A stretch of 64,000 nucleotides of DNA, taken from Periplaneta americana (taxonomy: Eukaryota > Arthropoda > Insecta > Blattodea > Blattidae). Shown one piece after another: positions 14,191 to 24,051 of the stretch. How positions within the stretch are numbered: position 1 is the stretch's first letter; each line of letters begins with the position of its first letter. The translations under genes and the position numbers were made by a program. The DNA is taken from NCBI RefSeq assembly GCF_040183065.1, contig NC_091124.1:92651001-92715000 (forward strand), in the 5' to 3' direction. The notes under the pieces were generated by a model that saw only the letters and a list, made by a program, of their open reading frames with translations, searched no databases and was not told where the DNA came from.

Positions 14191-14820
14191 AAGCATTTTG
14201 TTTATTCGGTCGTTGCTGAGTAACTTCTTCTAGTTTCTTATGCGGTAACAATGATTATATAAAACACGGGAGTTTTATACAATCAACTGAAATGAAATCT
14301 ACAACACCCACATTATAAATTTTATAGTCATTTTATTTTATGTCTTTTCAAACGGATTAGACTGTATATTGTAGCTAATTTGATTTATATTTAACAATTT
14401 GGTCAAAAACTGAATTAACCTGAAACTCCGATATAAATGATTTCCTATGTTTTCTTATAATTTATCTTTTATTTTCTATCAAATTGTCACATACATAATT
14501 GTTTTTAATCATTGTTCATTGTAAATTGATTATTTAGGGTAGCTTCTGTTGATACAAAATTATTATTATACCGGACTTTTATTTCAAAACTTCTCAATCT
14601 AAATAACTATTTTTATTTCAAATAAATTTAATTTAAGCGAAAAACACGCCAATTTAAATATTGAAGGCGAAGTTTAAAATCAATGTTAATTTCAATTTCG
14701 TTTTCACCTTCTCGCCCTCATGCCCTTTTAAAAGTTCAAATGGCATCCCTAAAGGGTTCCATGCACGTAAAGACTTACCTCCCCCATGAGTTTTAGCGTG
14801 TATGGGTCCCTTTCTATTAT
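14191..14820. other. AT-rich stretch, nothing identified
   Basis: No coding potential or repeat structure recognised. Confidence 0.3.
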
Positions 14821-14821
14821 G

Positions 14822-14903
14822 CACTGCCTGTTGGATCGCATCTTATGGATGTGATCCACTGCCTGCTGGATCGCATCTTATGGATGTGATCCAGCAGGCA
14901 GTG
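14822..14903. repeat. 35-bp direct repeat and near-perfect palindrome
   Basis: A 35-bp unit (14822-14856) is repeated at 14857. The second copy continues into its own reverse complement, so 14857-14903 pairs as CACTGCCTGCTGGATC with GATCCAGCAGGCAGTG around a short TTAT-containing loop. It would form a strong hairpin in single-stranded DNA or RNA. Confidence 0.85.
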
Positions 14904-15245
14904 CTATTATGATACTTAAATTTGAAAGAGTAATCCATTGTTTATGCATTTAATTTATTTGTTCTCACATATTTTCTTTTCTATCGTCGGCGAACAACCT
15001 GGACGGAAACATATTTGCGGGGCAATTCAAACTTTGAGAGATATTTATTTATGACACCAAACGTGATCACTGATCACCATATTTCTAATAATTCGGTCTT
15101 TAAAATTCGTTTAGTATGTTCTTTATTCCTCATTTTAAAGATGATAATTGTTTATCTCAAGATATGGTATGATTTTAATTTCATAATCGCCAATATAGTA
15201 TATATAGGCTACGTTATATAAAAGTATGATTGTATATTAACTTAC

Positions 15246-15394
15246 CAGTCTCCAGCTCCAGAGACATTGATTATTTCTCTTTCACTTATATTGAATGGAA
15301 CTTGATAATGGCGTACAAACACACTAGATTTTGTGTGTGGAATGTTTCTTCTCGAAGTTAGCATTGGTTCATCAGCTTCACCTTCTCTAACCAC
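15246..15394 (-). CDS. Pseudouridine kinase-like gene, exon with PfkB GAGD motif
   Basis: Acceptor TTCATTAG before 15394 and donor TG|GTAAG after 15246 bound an open 149-nt exon. It begins in phase 0 with VVREGEADEP and ends with INVSGAGDC, the second PfkB family signature; the Asp of GAGD is the catalytic base of ribokinase-like enzymes, which phosphorylate a sugar hydroxyl using ATP. It continues the protein from the exon at 26974-27107 (GRLGIL then VVREG) across an 11.6-kb intron that is full of transposons. The following exon, expected to continue GAGDCF, was not found down to position 1 and may lie outside the window. Confidence 0.8.
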
Positions 15395-15467
15395 CTAATG
15401 AAATATTAAAGTGATTACATTAACAAACTTGACTAGTGTTTTGAAAGGTTTATAAGATTTTACATTA

Positions 15468-17121
15468 TACAATCCCGAGCAAAAAAAAAAAAAAAAAAAA
15501 AAATACACACCACTTGAATAAATTTGAAATATCAAACTATAATACAAATTATAACATTACTGTGTGCTTCTAAGGAACTGTTTGTCTTAAGCAAGTATTA
15601 ATTCTTGTTTTGGAAAGGAAAGTATACTCATTGGGTGGTTTATGACACCCTTTTTGCCACTTCCAGTCCCTTACTCTATATTTATTGCTGTGCCATTAAA
15701 ATTTATAACCCTAAACACAAGCAGCCAAAACAAAGCTACAACACTATTGTTTTCTTGTTATGCTTATAATGGAATTCTGTGATAATGAACTCAGTTTTAA
15801 ACAATATTTAAGAGAGTTAAGATGTCGTTAAGCCCCGAGAACGCCACTAGAGAAGTCGCGTTGGTAGAGGATGACCACAGCTTACGTTATGTGACGCAAA
15901 CATGGCCCCGTAGCTCTTGAAGATTATCTGGAGCATGGTGACGGACATTCCTCCCTAAAATATCCCACAGATGATCAATTGGGATAAGATCCGCACTACG
16001 TGATGGCCATTGCATGAGTTGGATCCCTACTTCACTGAGGTACTGGAGGACATATCGCGCCACAAGAGGACGTGTACTGTCTTCCAAGACCACTAAATTG
16101 TCAACAATAAATGACGTGAAAGAAAGAACATGTTGCCCAAGGATTTCTTTCATGTAGCGATGGGCAGTAAGAAACTCACCTTCCACAAAGGCAAAGTCCA
16201 TAAGTAGAGTAAAACTGATGCCTGCCCACACCATCACTGAACGGCTACGAAATGCTGTCCATGATGAAAATTTGCAAGGAGAATACCTTTCTCCAGTCCT
16301 CTTCAACAATTTTTCTCTTCCATTTGGGGATCTGAGGCAGAATTGGGTCTCATCGGAGACAAAAACTGTTCTCCACTATTCTTCAGCCCATGCCTGATCT
16401 TCCTTTGCACTCTGTAAGCAAGTTTCACGAGCCAGGAGCAGTTCTTCTGGAGATCAGGCCAGCTTCATGTAACCTCCTCCTCACACTCCACTCACTCACA
16501 TTTACACCTCGCACTTTTTCCAGTCGATTTCTGGCTTAGACCGCAGTGGTGCGACGGTTACGCAGCACTTGAGGGAGCAAGAACTGGTCATCTATTGCAA
16601 GAAGTTAATCTTTTATTATCATATCCCGGTCTTCGAGAATATGAACAAAGTTCCCTGTACCTCTGCACTGTATGTGAAATCGTCGACGAAGTTGTATGCA
16701 ACAATGATCCACATAACGTAAGATGCTGCTATCCTCTACCAACGCCACTGCTCTAGCAGATTTCATGGGTTTTAACGGCATCTTAACTCTCTTAAACGTT
16801 GTTTAAAACTCAGTTCAATATCACAGAATTCCATTATAAGCAAAAAAAGAAAACAAAAATGTTGTAAATTTGTTTTAGCTGCTTATGTTTAGGATTGTAA
16901 ATTTTAATGTCACAGCAATAAATACAGACTAAGGGACAGGAAGTGGCAAAGATGGTGTCACAAACCACCCAATAGGTAAACTTTTCTTCCAAAAACATGA
17001 ATTAACACTTGCCTAACACAAAGAGGTCCATAGAAGCACACAGTAATGCTATAATTTGTATTATGATTTGATATTTCAAATTTTTCAAGTGTTGTGGTGT
17101 TTTTTTTTTCTCGGCAGTGTA
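15468..17121 (-). mobile_element. Complete Tc1-like transposon with long inverted repeats
   Basis: Ends read TACAATCCCGAGC at 15468 and, on the other strand, TACACTGCCGAG at 17121, each flanked by TA (15466-15467 and 17122-17123), the Tc1/mariner target duplication. The inverted repeats are unusually long, about 400 bp (15468-15880 against 16715-17121), with a poly-A run in the left arm at about 15481-15503. Total length is 1654 bp. The transposase lies between and partly within the arms on the minus strand. Confidence 0.88.
15887..16560 (-). pseudogene. Tc1-like transposase, degenerate
   Basis: The open part 16309-15887 gives about 140 residues with SVMVWAGISF, LTAHRYMKEILGQHV, VARYVLQYLSEVGIQLMQWP and HLWDILGRNVRHHAPDNLQEL, matching the catalytic half of Tc1-family transposases. 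The normally conserved Asp-Asn-Ala-Arg-Pro-His block around the second catalytic Asp reads LEDSTRPLVA, and the Asp-Leu-Asn-Pro motif reads DLIPIDHLW, so key residues are altered. Further N-terminal sequence continues to about 16560 in broken frames. No longer functional. Confidence 0.82.
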
Positions 17122-17124
17122 TAT

Positions 17125-17789
17125 ATTGGATATTGGCCTACAGTTCGTTTATTTTAGTCATGAACACTCTTGAATCTCAAACTACCAGATAAATAAATTT
17201 CACCACACGGTTTTGTGGCAATTTTCTTCATAATTAACTCAATAGAAGAAAAATTGTTTATGTAAAAATTACGTTATTTACTCACCCAAATTAAGATAGC
17301 AGATGCCAAAACTGAGGACAATGAGGAAGACAGGCCTTGGTGCGAAATAATTTAGTGCCCAAGTTAGAAGTCGACGGCAATTGAGAAGGCAGTCATCTGC
17401 TAGCGTCTGCGTCGAAGGAGACAGTTAGCTAAAGCAAGGCAGCGTACAACATTGCCACATCGTACTTTACGCACGCACGTAATACAAATAACGCAGGAGA
17501 GAATTTAAATTCTCAAAAGACAATAATGACCTTAGCCGTTGATTACTGTAAGCATGACACGAAACAAACACTCTTTTCTTCACTAATAATATTTTTCGCA
17601 TGGTTTTCAATCCCATACCACATGTTTCTGCAGTCGATTTTTGCACGTTGGCAACATTGCAGCCAACACCATGGTGGCCGGAAGCGTTCTGCTCGTCAGC
17701 GTTTTTAAAACAATTATTAATGTCAATTTCCTGCGTCTGGACTGCGCAGTACTTGTTTTTTACAGTCTCTCGTTCCATTTATTTATCTT

Positions 17790-17820
<31 letters not shown>

Positions 17821-18175
17821 CAGTATATCTATGTTACTTTTACTTACTCACACGTGAACAAACGGACATAGGAAGCACTTGTTACATACTAATTCCGATT
17901 AATTCTACTGTACAAGCTTGTGAAGTCACATACCAGAAATTCTACGGCACATGTAACAGACGACCGCATTCCCAAATGCTGTCGACTCTTTGTGTTCATG
18001 TGTTTGGTTGTTTTGTAGCATTGTTTATGTTGTTTTTAATATTTTTTTAAGATGTAAAAATAATCAAGTTTGATCCAAATTATTCTATTTTCACACTCAG
18101 ACATGTAGATAATATGGAAACACGGTTTGATAATATTTTTCCAAGATAATTTTAACGTGAAAACGTGTGGTCACT
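17125..18175. other. Intron of the kinase gene, mostly unassigned
   Basis: Contains a (CA)n run at about 17791-17822. On the minus strand a hydrophobic frame around 17430-17282 ends in a GGGTGAGTAA donor-like site, but it has no ATG in frame and no recognised homologue, so it is not called as a gene. Confidence 0.35.
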
Positions 18176-18179
18176 CAAG

Positions 18180-18426
18180 AATTGAAGGGTTCAGAGCCAT
18201 TGTGGACCAAGCGCCATTTATTAAAAACGGAGAAAGCAAGGATTAAACTAAGTTAAGCATAGTTTAATGAAGATTGACATATCGTTTAGTTTGAGTGTGT
18301 ATACTTTATATTACTTGCTACAGTATATGTTTGCATTGAATTATAGTAAAAATTTCATTTTAACTCTTGTTTTCTACGGTTTTAGTAAATGGCGCTTGGT
18401 CCACTACGGTTCTGAACCCTTTAATT
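18180..18426. mobile_element. MITE-like element with about 46-bp inverted ends
   Basis: Left arm 18180-18226 (AAGGGTTCAGAGCC.. GACCAAGCGCCATTTA) pairs with right arm 18381-18426 with few mismatches. The interior is AT-rich and noncoding. A candidate nonautonomous DNA transposon of about 250 bp; no clear target duplication was found. Confidence 0.65.
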
Positions 18427-18586
18427 ACTGTTTAATCAAATATTTGTACACATTTTACTAGTGGTATAGTTACTTTTGGTGTATGTTCATTTGGAAAAAA
18501 CTACACATTTAATGTATAAAGTGCAATTTTGAAGTTTCCTTTTTTAGTTGACAGCATATCGTAATTAATGCCGGTAACCTCTCATC

Positions 18587-19235
18587 ATGATGCCCCGATA
18601 TTGTAATGTGAAAGGTTGCAGATCAAACTACAGAACAGAGGCGCAATTAACAACAATCGTACACTTTTCAAATACCTATTTAAGGTTTTAAACGCTCAGT
18701 GGTTAAAGAAAACAATTATTCATTTTACTGGAGTGAAATATCCAATTAAAGGGGTGAGAATGAGATAGTCCAAAGTCACATTTTTAACAAAAATGAAATT
18801 TTGTACGATTCATTTCGTATATAATAGGAAGCTACTAGTAAAATAATATAAAATTTACAAAATAAATGACGTACATATACGCTGAAGAAATTATAACAAC
18901 GCATTGGAATCTGAACTGAAAGTTCTCTTGCGAATTCTCGTCTGTGTGACTTAGGACTATGTCATTCTCACCCCTTCAATTATTTACCTATATTAAACAT
19001 TTTGCAAGAATGTGATACTGTTAGACCTGACAAATGTGCTGTGAAATCAAAAACATTTTTAAAATACCCAGAATTGTTAAAAAACAGAGACAGTTCTAGT
19101 GTCTTCTCGAATATGCCTAACTATCTGAATGAAAATAAAAGTGCCAGTGACACAGCTCTTAAGAGGCTTTTGAGGCTTTGTCTACCCAAAAAAAAAATAG
19201 TTATTATGCCTAGTAATAGAATAAGTACGTATTAA
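18587..19235 (+). pseudogene. THAP-domain (P-type) protein relic, interrupted by a MITE
   Basis: ATG at 18587 opens MMPRYCNVKGCRSNY, a THAP Cys-x4-Cys start. After a frameshift near 18672 the frame gives LNAQWLKKTIIHFTG, the middle of the THAP fold. A 228-bp MITE (18749-18976) then interrupts it. After the MITE the frame reads FLKYPELLKNRD and SVFSNMPNYLN, resembling the end of a THAP domain and its linker. The Cys-x2-His pair is missing. It differs from both other THAP types in this window. Confidence 0.65.
18749..18976. mobile_element. 228-bp MITE with TIRs and 6-bp target duplication
   Basis: Inverted ends AAGGGGTGAGAATGA (18749) and TCATTCTCACCCCTT (to 18976) extend with a few mismatches to about 31 bp. 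Direct repeats CAATTA flank it at 18743-18748 and 18977-18982. The interior is noncoding and AT-rich. Removing it brings the two halves of the THAP relic together. Confidence 0.88.
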
Positions 19236-19465
19236 CGATGTATTGTAAACTTGGTTTCGTTTCGATCCATCCATATGTAAAATTCACTGTTGACAGTCAT
19301 TCCAGGATGGAGAGTTCAATGCGAGAGACTTGTGATAGAATCATCATAGGCAGCAGCACTCGGAAGCTTGAGTGGAGGCCGGGGAAGGGGTATCGATTCA
19401 CTGAGATCAGTAGGAAACGTGGCTAGTTTCAACGTCGAAATATAATACGTCGCCCTATATTGGTC

Positions 19466-19719
19466 AGTCAACACCTGTGGAGTAACGGTCAGCGCGTTTG
19501 GTCGCAAAACCAGGTGGCCCGGGTTCGAATCCCGGTCGGGGCAAGTTACTTGGTTGAGGTTTTTCCGGGGTTTTCCCTCAACCCAATACGAGCAAATGCT
19601 GGGTAACTTTCGGTGCTGGACCCCGGACTCATTTCACCGGCATTATCACCTTCATATCATTCAGACGCTAAATAACCTGGATGTTGATACAGCGTCGTAA
19701 AATAACCCAATATAAAAAA
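19466..19719 (+). mobile_element. tRNA-derived SINE (family 1), full length
   Basis: Starts near CACCTGTGGAGTAACGGTCA with an A-box-like region, a B box GGGTTCGAATCCC near 19522, a body rich in CCGGGGTTTTCCC, and an ATAACCCAATATAAAA tail. Flanked by a perfect 10-bp target duplication TATATTGGTC (19456-19465 and 19720-19729). Other copies of the family are at 21073, 36984 and 62776. Confidence 0.92.
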
Positions 19720-19729
19720 TATATTGGTC

Positions 19730-20530
19730 TTCTGTAAATACGCTGCATTATGGAGTATTAGTTTAATCAACAGTGCATGTGCATGTATCTTACATACTAA
19801 TTTTATGTAAAATGGCTCATACTGTGAGAACATTGAGGTCATTGTATGTTGAATTAACAAAGAAACCGTTTTCAAGTTGGATGTATGAAACAAAATGTGC
19901 TTATAATTTCCGAGCGGTGCATAGAATTTACGCACAATACAATGAAAGACGTTTAGCATACATCTAAAGACAATAATGAAGAGTGGGATGCTGGGTAGTT
20001 CAATTTTGCTTCGGGCATGCTTAATATTCTAAATAAAATGCAATTTATTTACCTAATTTGTCCTTATAAAGATATTTTTACATATATAGATCACCTTTTT
20101 TGCACTCCTTAAAAAAACTTACATCATACATAAATTTAATATGATTAATACTGAAATAAAGAAGATCATCGGAGGAATAAAGAACATATCACTCTAAAAG
20201 CATTTTCAGTGAAATAAATATATGGAACAAGATTTCATGTCTATGTCCGGCCGTAGAACAATTTTGCCCTTGAAATTATTCAAGACTTCATGTCCCTCAA
20301 ACTATCAACCTGCGAAATTTTGTACACACTGACTGCACGTTTAGGAGATGTTGAAAAGATGAAATTAGTCAAATTCCTTTTTGGGATATAAACTAAATTT
20401 TCATATGATGAAATTAAATAGCTTTCTGTCCACATAACCATTTTTCAACAAAGTACGATTAGAAAATGAATTAAAGAATATTAGAGTATTTAGGCCTCCA
20501 TAGATGAAGAAAAGCATTTACTCTCTGTAG
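19730..20530. other. Unassigned, possible hAT debris at right side
   Basis: No clear frame. The right end (about 20270-20530) leads into the hAT C-terminal fragment and may be decayed transposase, but I cannot support a translation. Confidence 0.3.
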
Positions 20531-20535
20531 ATCTC

Positions 20536-20690
20536 TTGAAATTCATAATTAGCAATAGTCTTCAAACCATCTATAAAGAGGTAACACGACTTATTATCAA
20601 GTTGGTCTTGACATTCTCCGTTACTAAAGCTTTCTCCGAAAGGCGTATGAGCATACTCAAAAGGGTAAAAAATTATTTTCGCAACTCAAT
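20536..20690 (+). pseudogene. hAT transposase C-terminal dimerisation fragment
   Basis: The frame contains VTKAFSERRMSILKRVKNYFRNS, matching the pattern (T/S)xxxERxFSxLKxIKxxLRxxM at the C-terminal dimerisation domain of hAT transposases. It is cut off by a SINE at about 20697, which supplies the rest of the 141-codon frame. Only a short relic. Confidence 0.6.
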
Positions 20691-20696
20691 TAAAGC

Positions 20697-20945
20697 CACC
20701 GGCGTACCTCAGTTGGCTCAGCGCTTGCCTTCCGATCCTGAATTGCGGGCGTGGATCCGATTCCCTCTTGCTGATTACCTGGCTGGAGTTTTTCCGAGAT
20801 TTTCTCCAACCGTAAGGCAAATTTCAGGTTATCTATGGCGAATTCTCGGCTCCATCTTTCAAATTACCATCTCGTCATCACCAATCGCAACGACTCTAAA
20901 TAACCTAGTAGTTGATACAGCGTCGTTAAATAACCAAGTAAAAAA
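20697..20945 (+). mobile_element. tRNA-derived SINE (family 2)
   Basis: Head with A-box-like TACCTCAGTTGGCTCAGCG and B-box-like GGATCCGATTCCC, body with TTTTCTCCAACC, and a tail shared with family 1 (GTTGATACAGCGTCGTTAAATAA). A related copy lies inverted at 38168-38412. Confidence 0.75.
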
Positions 20946-21072
20946 ATTCAATGAAGAATGAAATTTTAAATTCTCTCAGTGCAATCGCCATTGAAAAGAA
21001 ACTGGTCAAACAACTTGCTATTGATTAGAATTTTAAGGAACGAATAATTGATAGCTTTACAACCAAGAGTCC

Positions 21073-21272
21073 ACACCTGTGGAGTAACGGTCAGCGCGTC
21101 TGGCCGCGAAACCAGGTGGCCCGGGTTCGAATCTCTCAACCCAATACGAGCAAATGCTGTGTAACTTTCGGTGCTGGACCCCGGACTCATTTCACCGCCA
21201 TTATCACCTTCATCTCATTCAGACGCTAAATAACCTAGATGTTGATACAGCGTCGTAAAATAACCCAATAAA
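21073..21272 (+). mobile_element. SINE family 1 copy with internal deletion
   Basis: Same head and tail as 19466-19719, but just after the B box about 50 bp are missing: GGGTTCGAATC continues directly into TCTCAACCCAATACG. The promoter boxes are retained. Confidence 0.88.
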
Positions 21273-21289
21273 AAAAACAAGAAGAATTT

Positions 21290-22075
21290 ATGCCTGGACC
21301 TGCCTACCCAGTATTTACACCCTAGTTTGGTCACTCAAAAGTGCTTCCAGAATGAAGCAATTACACGTAGTTTAAGTTTTGAATTTTTCAAGAGTTAAAA
21401 ATTCGAAGAAATTATGAGTGTTGATGATGTGATATCACATTATAATAAGTGTATGCCGGAAAGTAGTTGAACATTATAAAATAATGATGGAGTTACATAT
21501 TTCCTTCTATATCTTTCTCTTGAACTTGGTCCTTAAATTACGGCTTCCATTCAAGGTAACTATTGCACATAAAGGTTAATTCTAGAGGAAATAGGCCCCT
21601 CGAAGCATTTGCAGAAGTTAACATCAGTTTGTAGATGTTTTAGAAGAATTTGTAGATATTGTAAAAAGGAATGTGTGTAAAGACGAAAATACTAATTTGA
21701 TAGTATAAGTGATAAATAAGTTAACAAAATTACTCAGCTCTGGTGATGTGAGTGAAAATATTATGTTCATCAAGGAGCAATAATTTGTTCTTGATGAAAA
21801 TGCTGTAAATAATACAACATACCGTATTTAAGTCACACAATGATCCTTCCATGCTCCATATTCTTACACTTCTCATCAGAATATGTCACTTCTGATTGCT
21901 TCAAGATACGTCGCTCATAGACACGACGTCCGTTATTTATCTCTACACAATCTTTTGGCAAATATATTTAATTTCTACTTCTTTCAAATCCACTGAATTG
22001 AAGTCCATTTCTGTTTTGATCTACAACTTTCATTTCCACTAATATAATGCCCATATTCTACAACGTCCGTATATT
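21290..22075. other. Unassigned intronic DNA
   Basis: No coding or repeat feature recognised beyond low-complexity AT-rich sequence. Confidence 0.3.
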
Positions 22076-22079
22076 GTGT

Positions 22080-22185
<106 letters not shown>

Positions 22186-22269
22186 TTCAATAATCCAGAC
22201 TCAACGGACCCTTTGTCTTCATTTTAATGTGTGAAATTCATACTCCGAATCAACAATCCGATTCTTAAG

Positions 22270-22620
22270 GCAGCAAGGTCCAATGAGAAATCTTTCAAGA
22301 CCTGGATGACCACTTTCTACCGGAAGTGACGTGAATATTCAACGCGTTGTTCAGGATAGTATTGAGGAGAATCCCAAATAATCAACCCGAACTGGTTCTC
22401 CTGGGCTGGAAATATCTCAGAGGTCAACGCAAAAAACCTTAAGAAAAGATTTGCACCTATTTCCATACAAGATCCAATTACTGAAAGAATTGAAACCAAG
22501 AGATAACCAACAACTTCTGATGTAGGCTGTTTGCTTACAAAAAATTGGTCAGTAATCAGAATTACTTTATGGATCATCTGATAGTGAGCGATGAAGCTTC
22601 ATTTAATGTAGTTTGGCCAC
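22270..22620 (+). pseudogene. Mariner-type transposase, N-terminal fragment
   Basis: The frame gives GSDVNIQRVVQDSIEENPK, stop, then LEISQRSTQKTLRKDLHLFPY and KELKPRDNQQ, the paired helix-turn-helix DNA-binding region of insect mariner-like transposases. After two more stops and a frame change it reads HLIVSDEASFN, the first catalytic Asp block. It is the same family as the C-terminal fragment at 13833-14190. A decayed relic. Confidence 0.75.
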
Positions 22621-22689
22621 CCATTTTTAGCGCATACCTATTATTTTCTGTAATTCAATATGTTGTATGGAACATCATACGCTTAGGCC

Positions 22690-23150
22690 AGTGGCGGTTT
22701 CTCGGGGGAGGGAAGGGAGGAACGTCCTCCTCACATTTTTCTTCTTTTGAAATTAAATACCAAATAAAATATGTGCCTTGAAATTCAGGGAAGATTCGAT
22801 CATTTTTAAGTTCACAGCTATAAAAAAAACCTCGGTTGATCGAGTTTTAAACGATGCGCACTCATGTGCTGTTAGAAAACTGTGAGAAAGATGCGAGATT
22901 ATTTGTGTGGAGGAAAGCCAATCCATTCCTCCTCTACTGCAGTTAACATACATAGACAACAGCGCACTAGCGGCCAGAGAAGGAAGCAGGGTTTTAAAGC
23001 GAGTAAATGAACGGAGAGGGAGGAGATCCTCCTCTGAATCAGCGCTTAGGCGGGAAATAGAAACAGACTGGTCGTGCAGCAAGCTCGCTACCGCTGCCAT
23101 CTAACGATCTTGCATTCAACCAGACTATGACACATCTAGGAGGAGGCACA
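22690..23150. mobile_element. Possible hAT-like element end
   Basis: At 22690 CAGTGGCGGTTTCTCGGG resembles the hAT terminus CAGTGGCGGCTC that also occurs at 60413 and 62323. GCTTAGGC precedes it and recurs at about 23044, but the sequence beside that copy is not an inverted match to the start, so the second end is uncertain. Noncoding. Confidence 0.4.
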
Positions 23151-23405
23151 ATAAAACAGTTTTAACGCAACGCTATGAAAGACACCATATAAACTTTTTT
23201 TAAATTATAAATAAAAAATTTTATTCATTGCACTTTATATAGGCTACTATTCATGGTTTGAAACTTTCAGAGATATTTGAAAGTTAAAGTCGTGTTTATA
23301 TCATAGACTTACTAAATAACCGCTAGACCGCTCACTGGCGCTAGTGTTATGTTCCCAAATTGAACAGTCGACGAGCGGCCATTTGTTTGGTAGAGCTGAA
23401 TAAGT

Positions 23406-23779
23406 ATGGTTCTTTCGTGTGCTGCTTTTTATTGCAGCAATGCACACGGATGTAACGATAAAGAAGGAAGGAATGTTATATTTCACTGGTTAGTTAATCC
23501 TTAATTTCTACGACGATTTTTTCTCCATATTATGTTACAGAAGACAAACTACTGTACTTGCCATGTGACTCTTTATGCTTCAAGTTTCCTCTGAGTAAAG
23601 ATTCCCTTAATCGAAAGTGGATAGGTGCAATCCGCAGAGAGAATTTCTACCCTACATTGAGTCATTCAGTGTGTTCAACTCATTTCGAAGATAGTAATTA
23701 TCTTTCAGACTACGTTATTATACACTCACTCTATATCATTCATTTTCTTCAAACAGCTGATGTTTCAGTGCATACATGA
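23406..23779 (+). pseudogene. Spliced THAP domain protein (small), near-intact copy
   Basis: Exon 1 (23406-23488) gives MVLSCAAFYCSNAHGCND and on to VIFH. Donor TG|GTTAGT is intact. Exon 2 from 23584 gives FPLSKDSLNRKWIGAIRREN, then SVCSTHFEDS. Zinc ligands fit THAP spacing: C5, C10, C58, H61; Trp40 is also conserved. In copy A the exon 2 acceptor is CAG|G; here the base is CAAG, so this copy's acceptor is damaged. The frame ends about 95 residues in, with no catalytic domain behind it. Other copies are at 1050-1578 and 3546-4090. It could be the DNA-binding remnant of a P-type transposase or a short regulator of one (inference). Confidence 0.65.
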
Positions 23780-23812
23780 ATAATAAAATTATTCACCCAA
23801 CTTAAATATACA

Positions 23813-24051
23813 GGACCGTATTCATAGACATTCTTAGCGCGTGCTTTCGGTGGATGATCAGCGAACTAACGTTTTTCGTATTCATAAACCAGTGTCAGCG
23901 ATATGATATGATATGATATGATATGATATGATATGATATGATATGATATGATATGATATGATATGATATGATATGATATGATATGATATGATATGAATCC
24001 TACTTAGCACGCTTGTAACGCGGGCTAGCGAAATGTCTATGAATAGCACCC
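23813..24051. mobile_element. 239-bp MITE carrying a pentanucleotide array
   Basis: Inverted ends GGACCGTATTCATAGACATT and GGGTGCTATTCATAGACATT (reverse strand) define the element. ACA flanks both sides (23810-23812, 24052-24054). The centre is 19 copies of ATATG (23901-23995). It sits in the middle of THAP element D. Confidence 0.85.

Noticed and set aside
17282..17440. Hydrophobic minus-strand frame ending at a GTGAGT-type donor
   Set aside because: No start codon in frame, no recognised homologue, and it cannot be a kinase exon because the flanking kinase exons already join in phase.
19480..19545. Possible tRNA gene in the SINE head
   Set aside because: Part of a full SINE with target duplications; the same head recurs at 21073, 36984 and 62776.
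22690..23051. GCTTAGGC on both sides of a hAT-like end as an 8-bp target duplication
   Set aside because: The right-hand side has no inverted match to CAGTGGCGG, so the 8-bp match may be chance.
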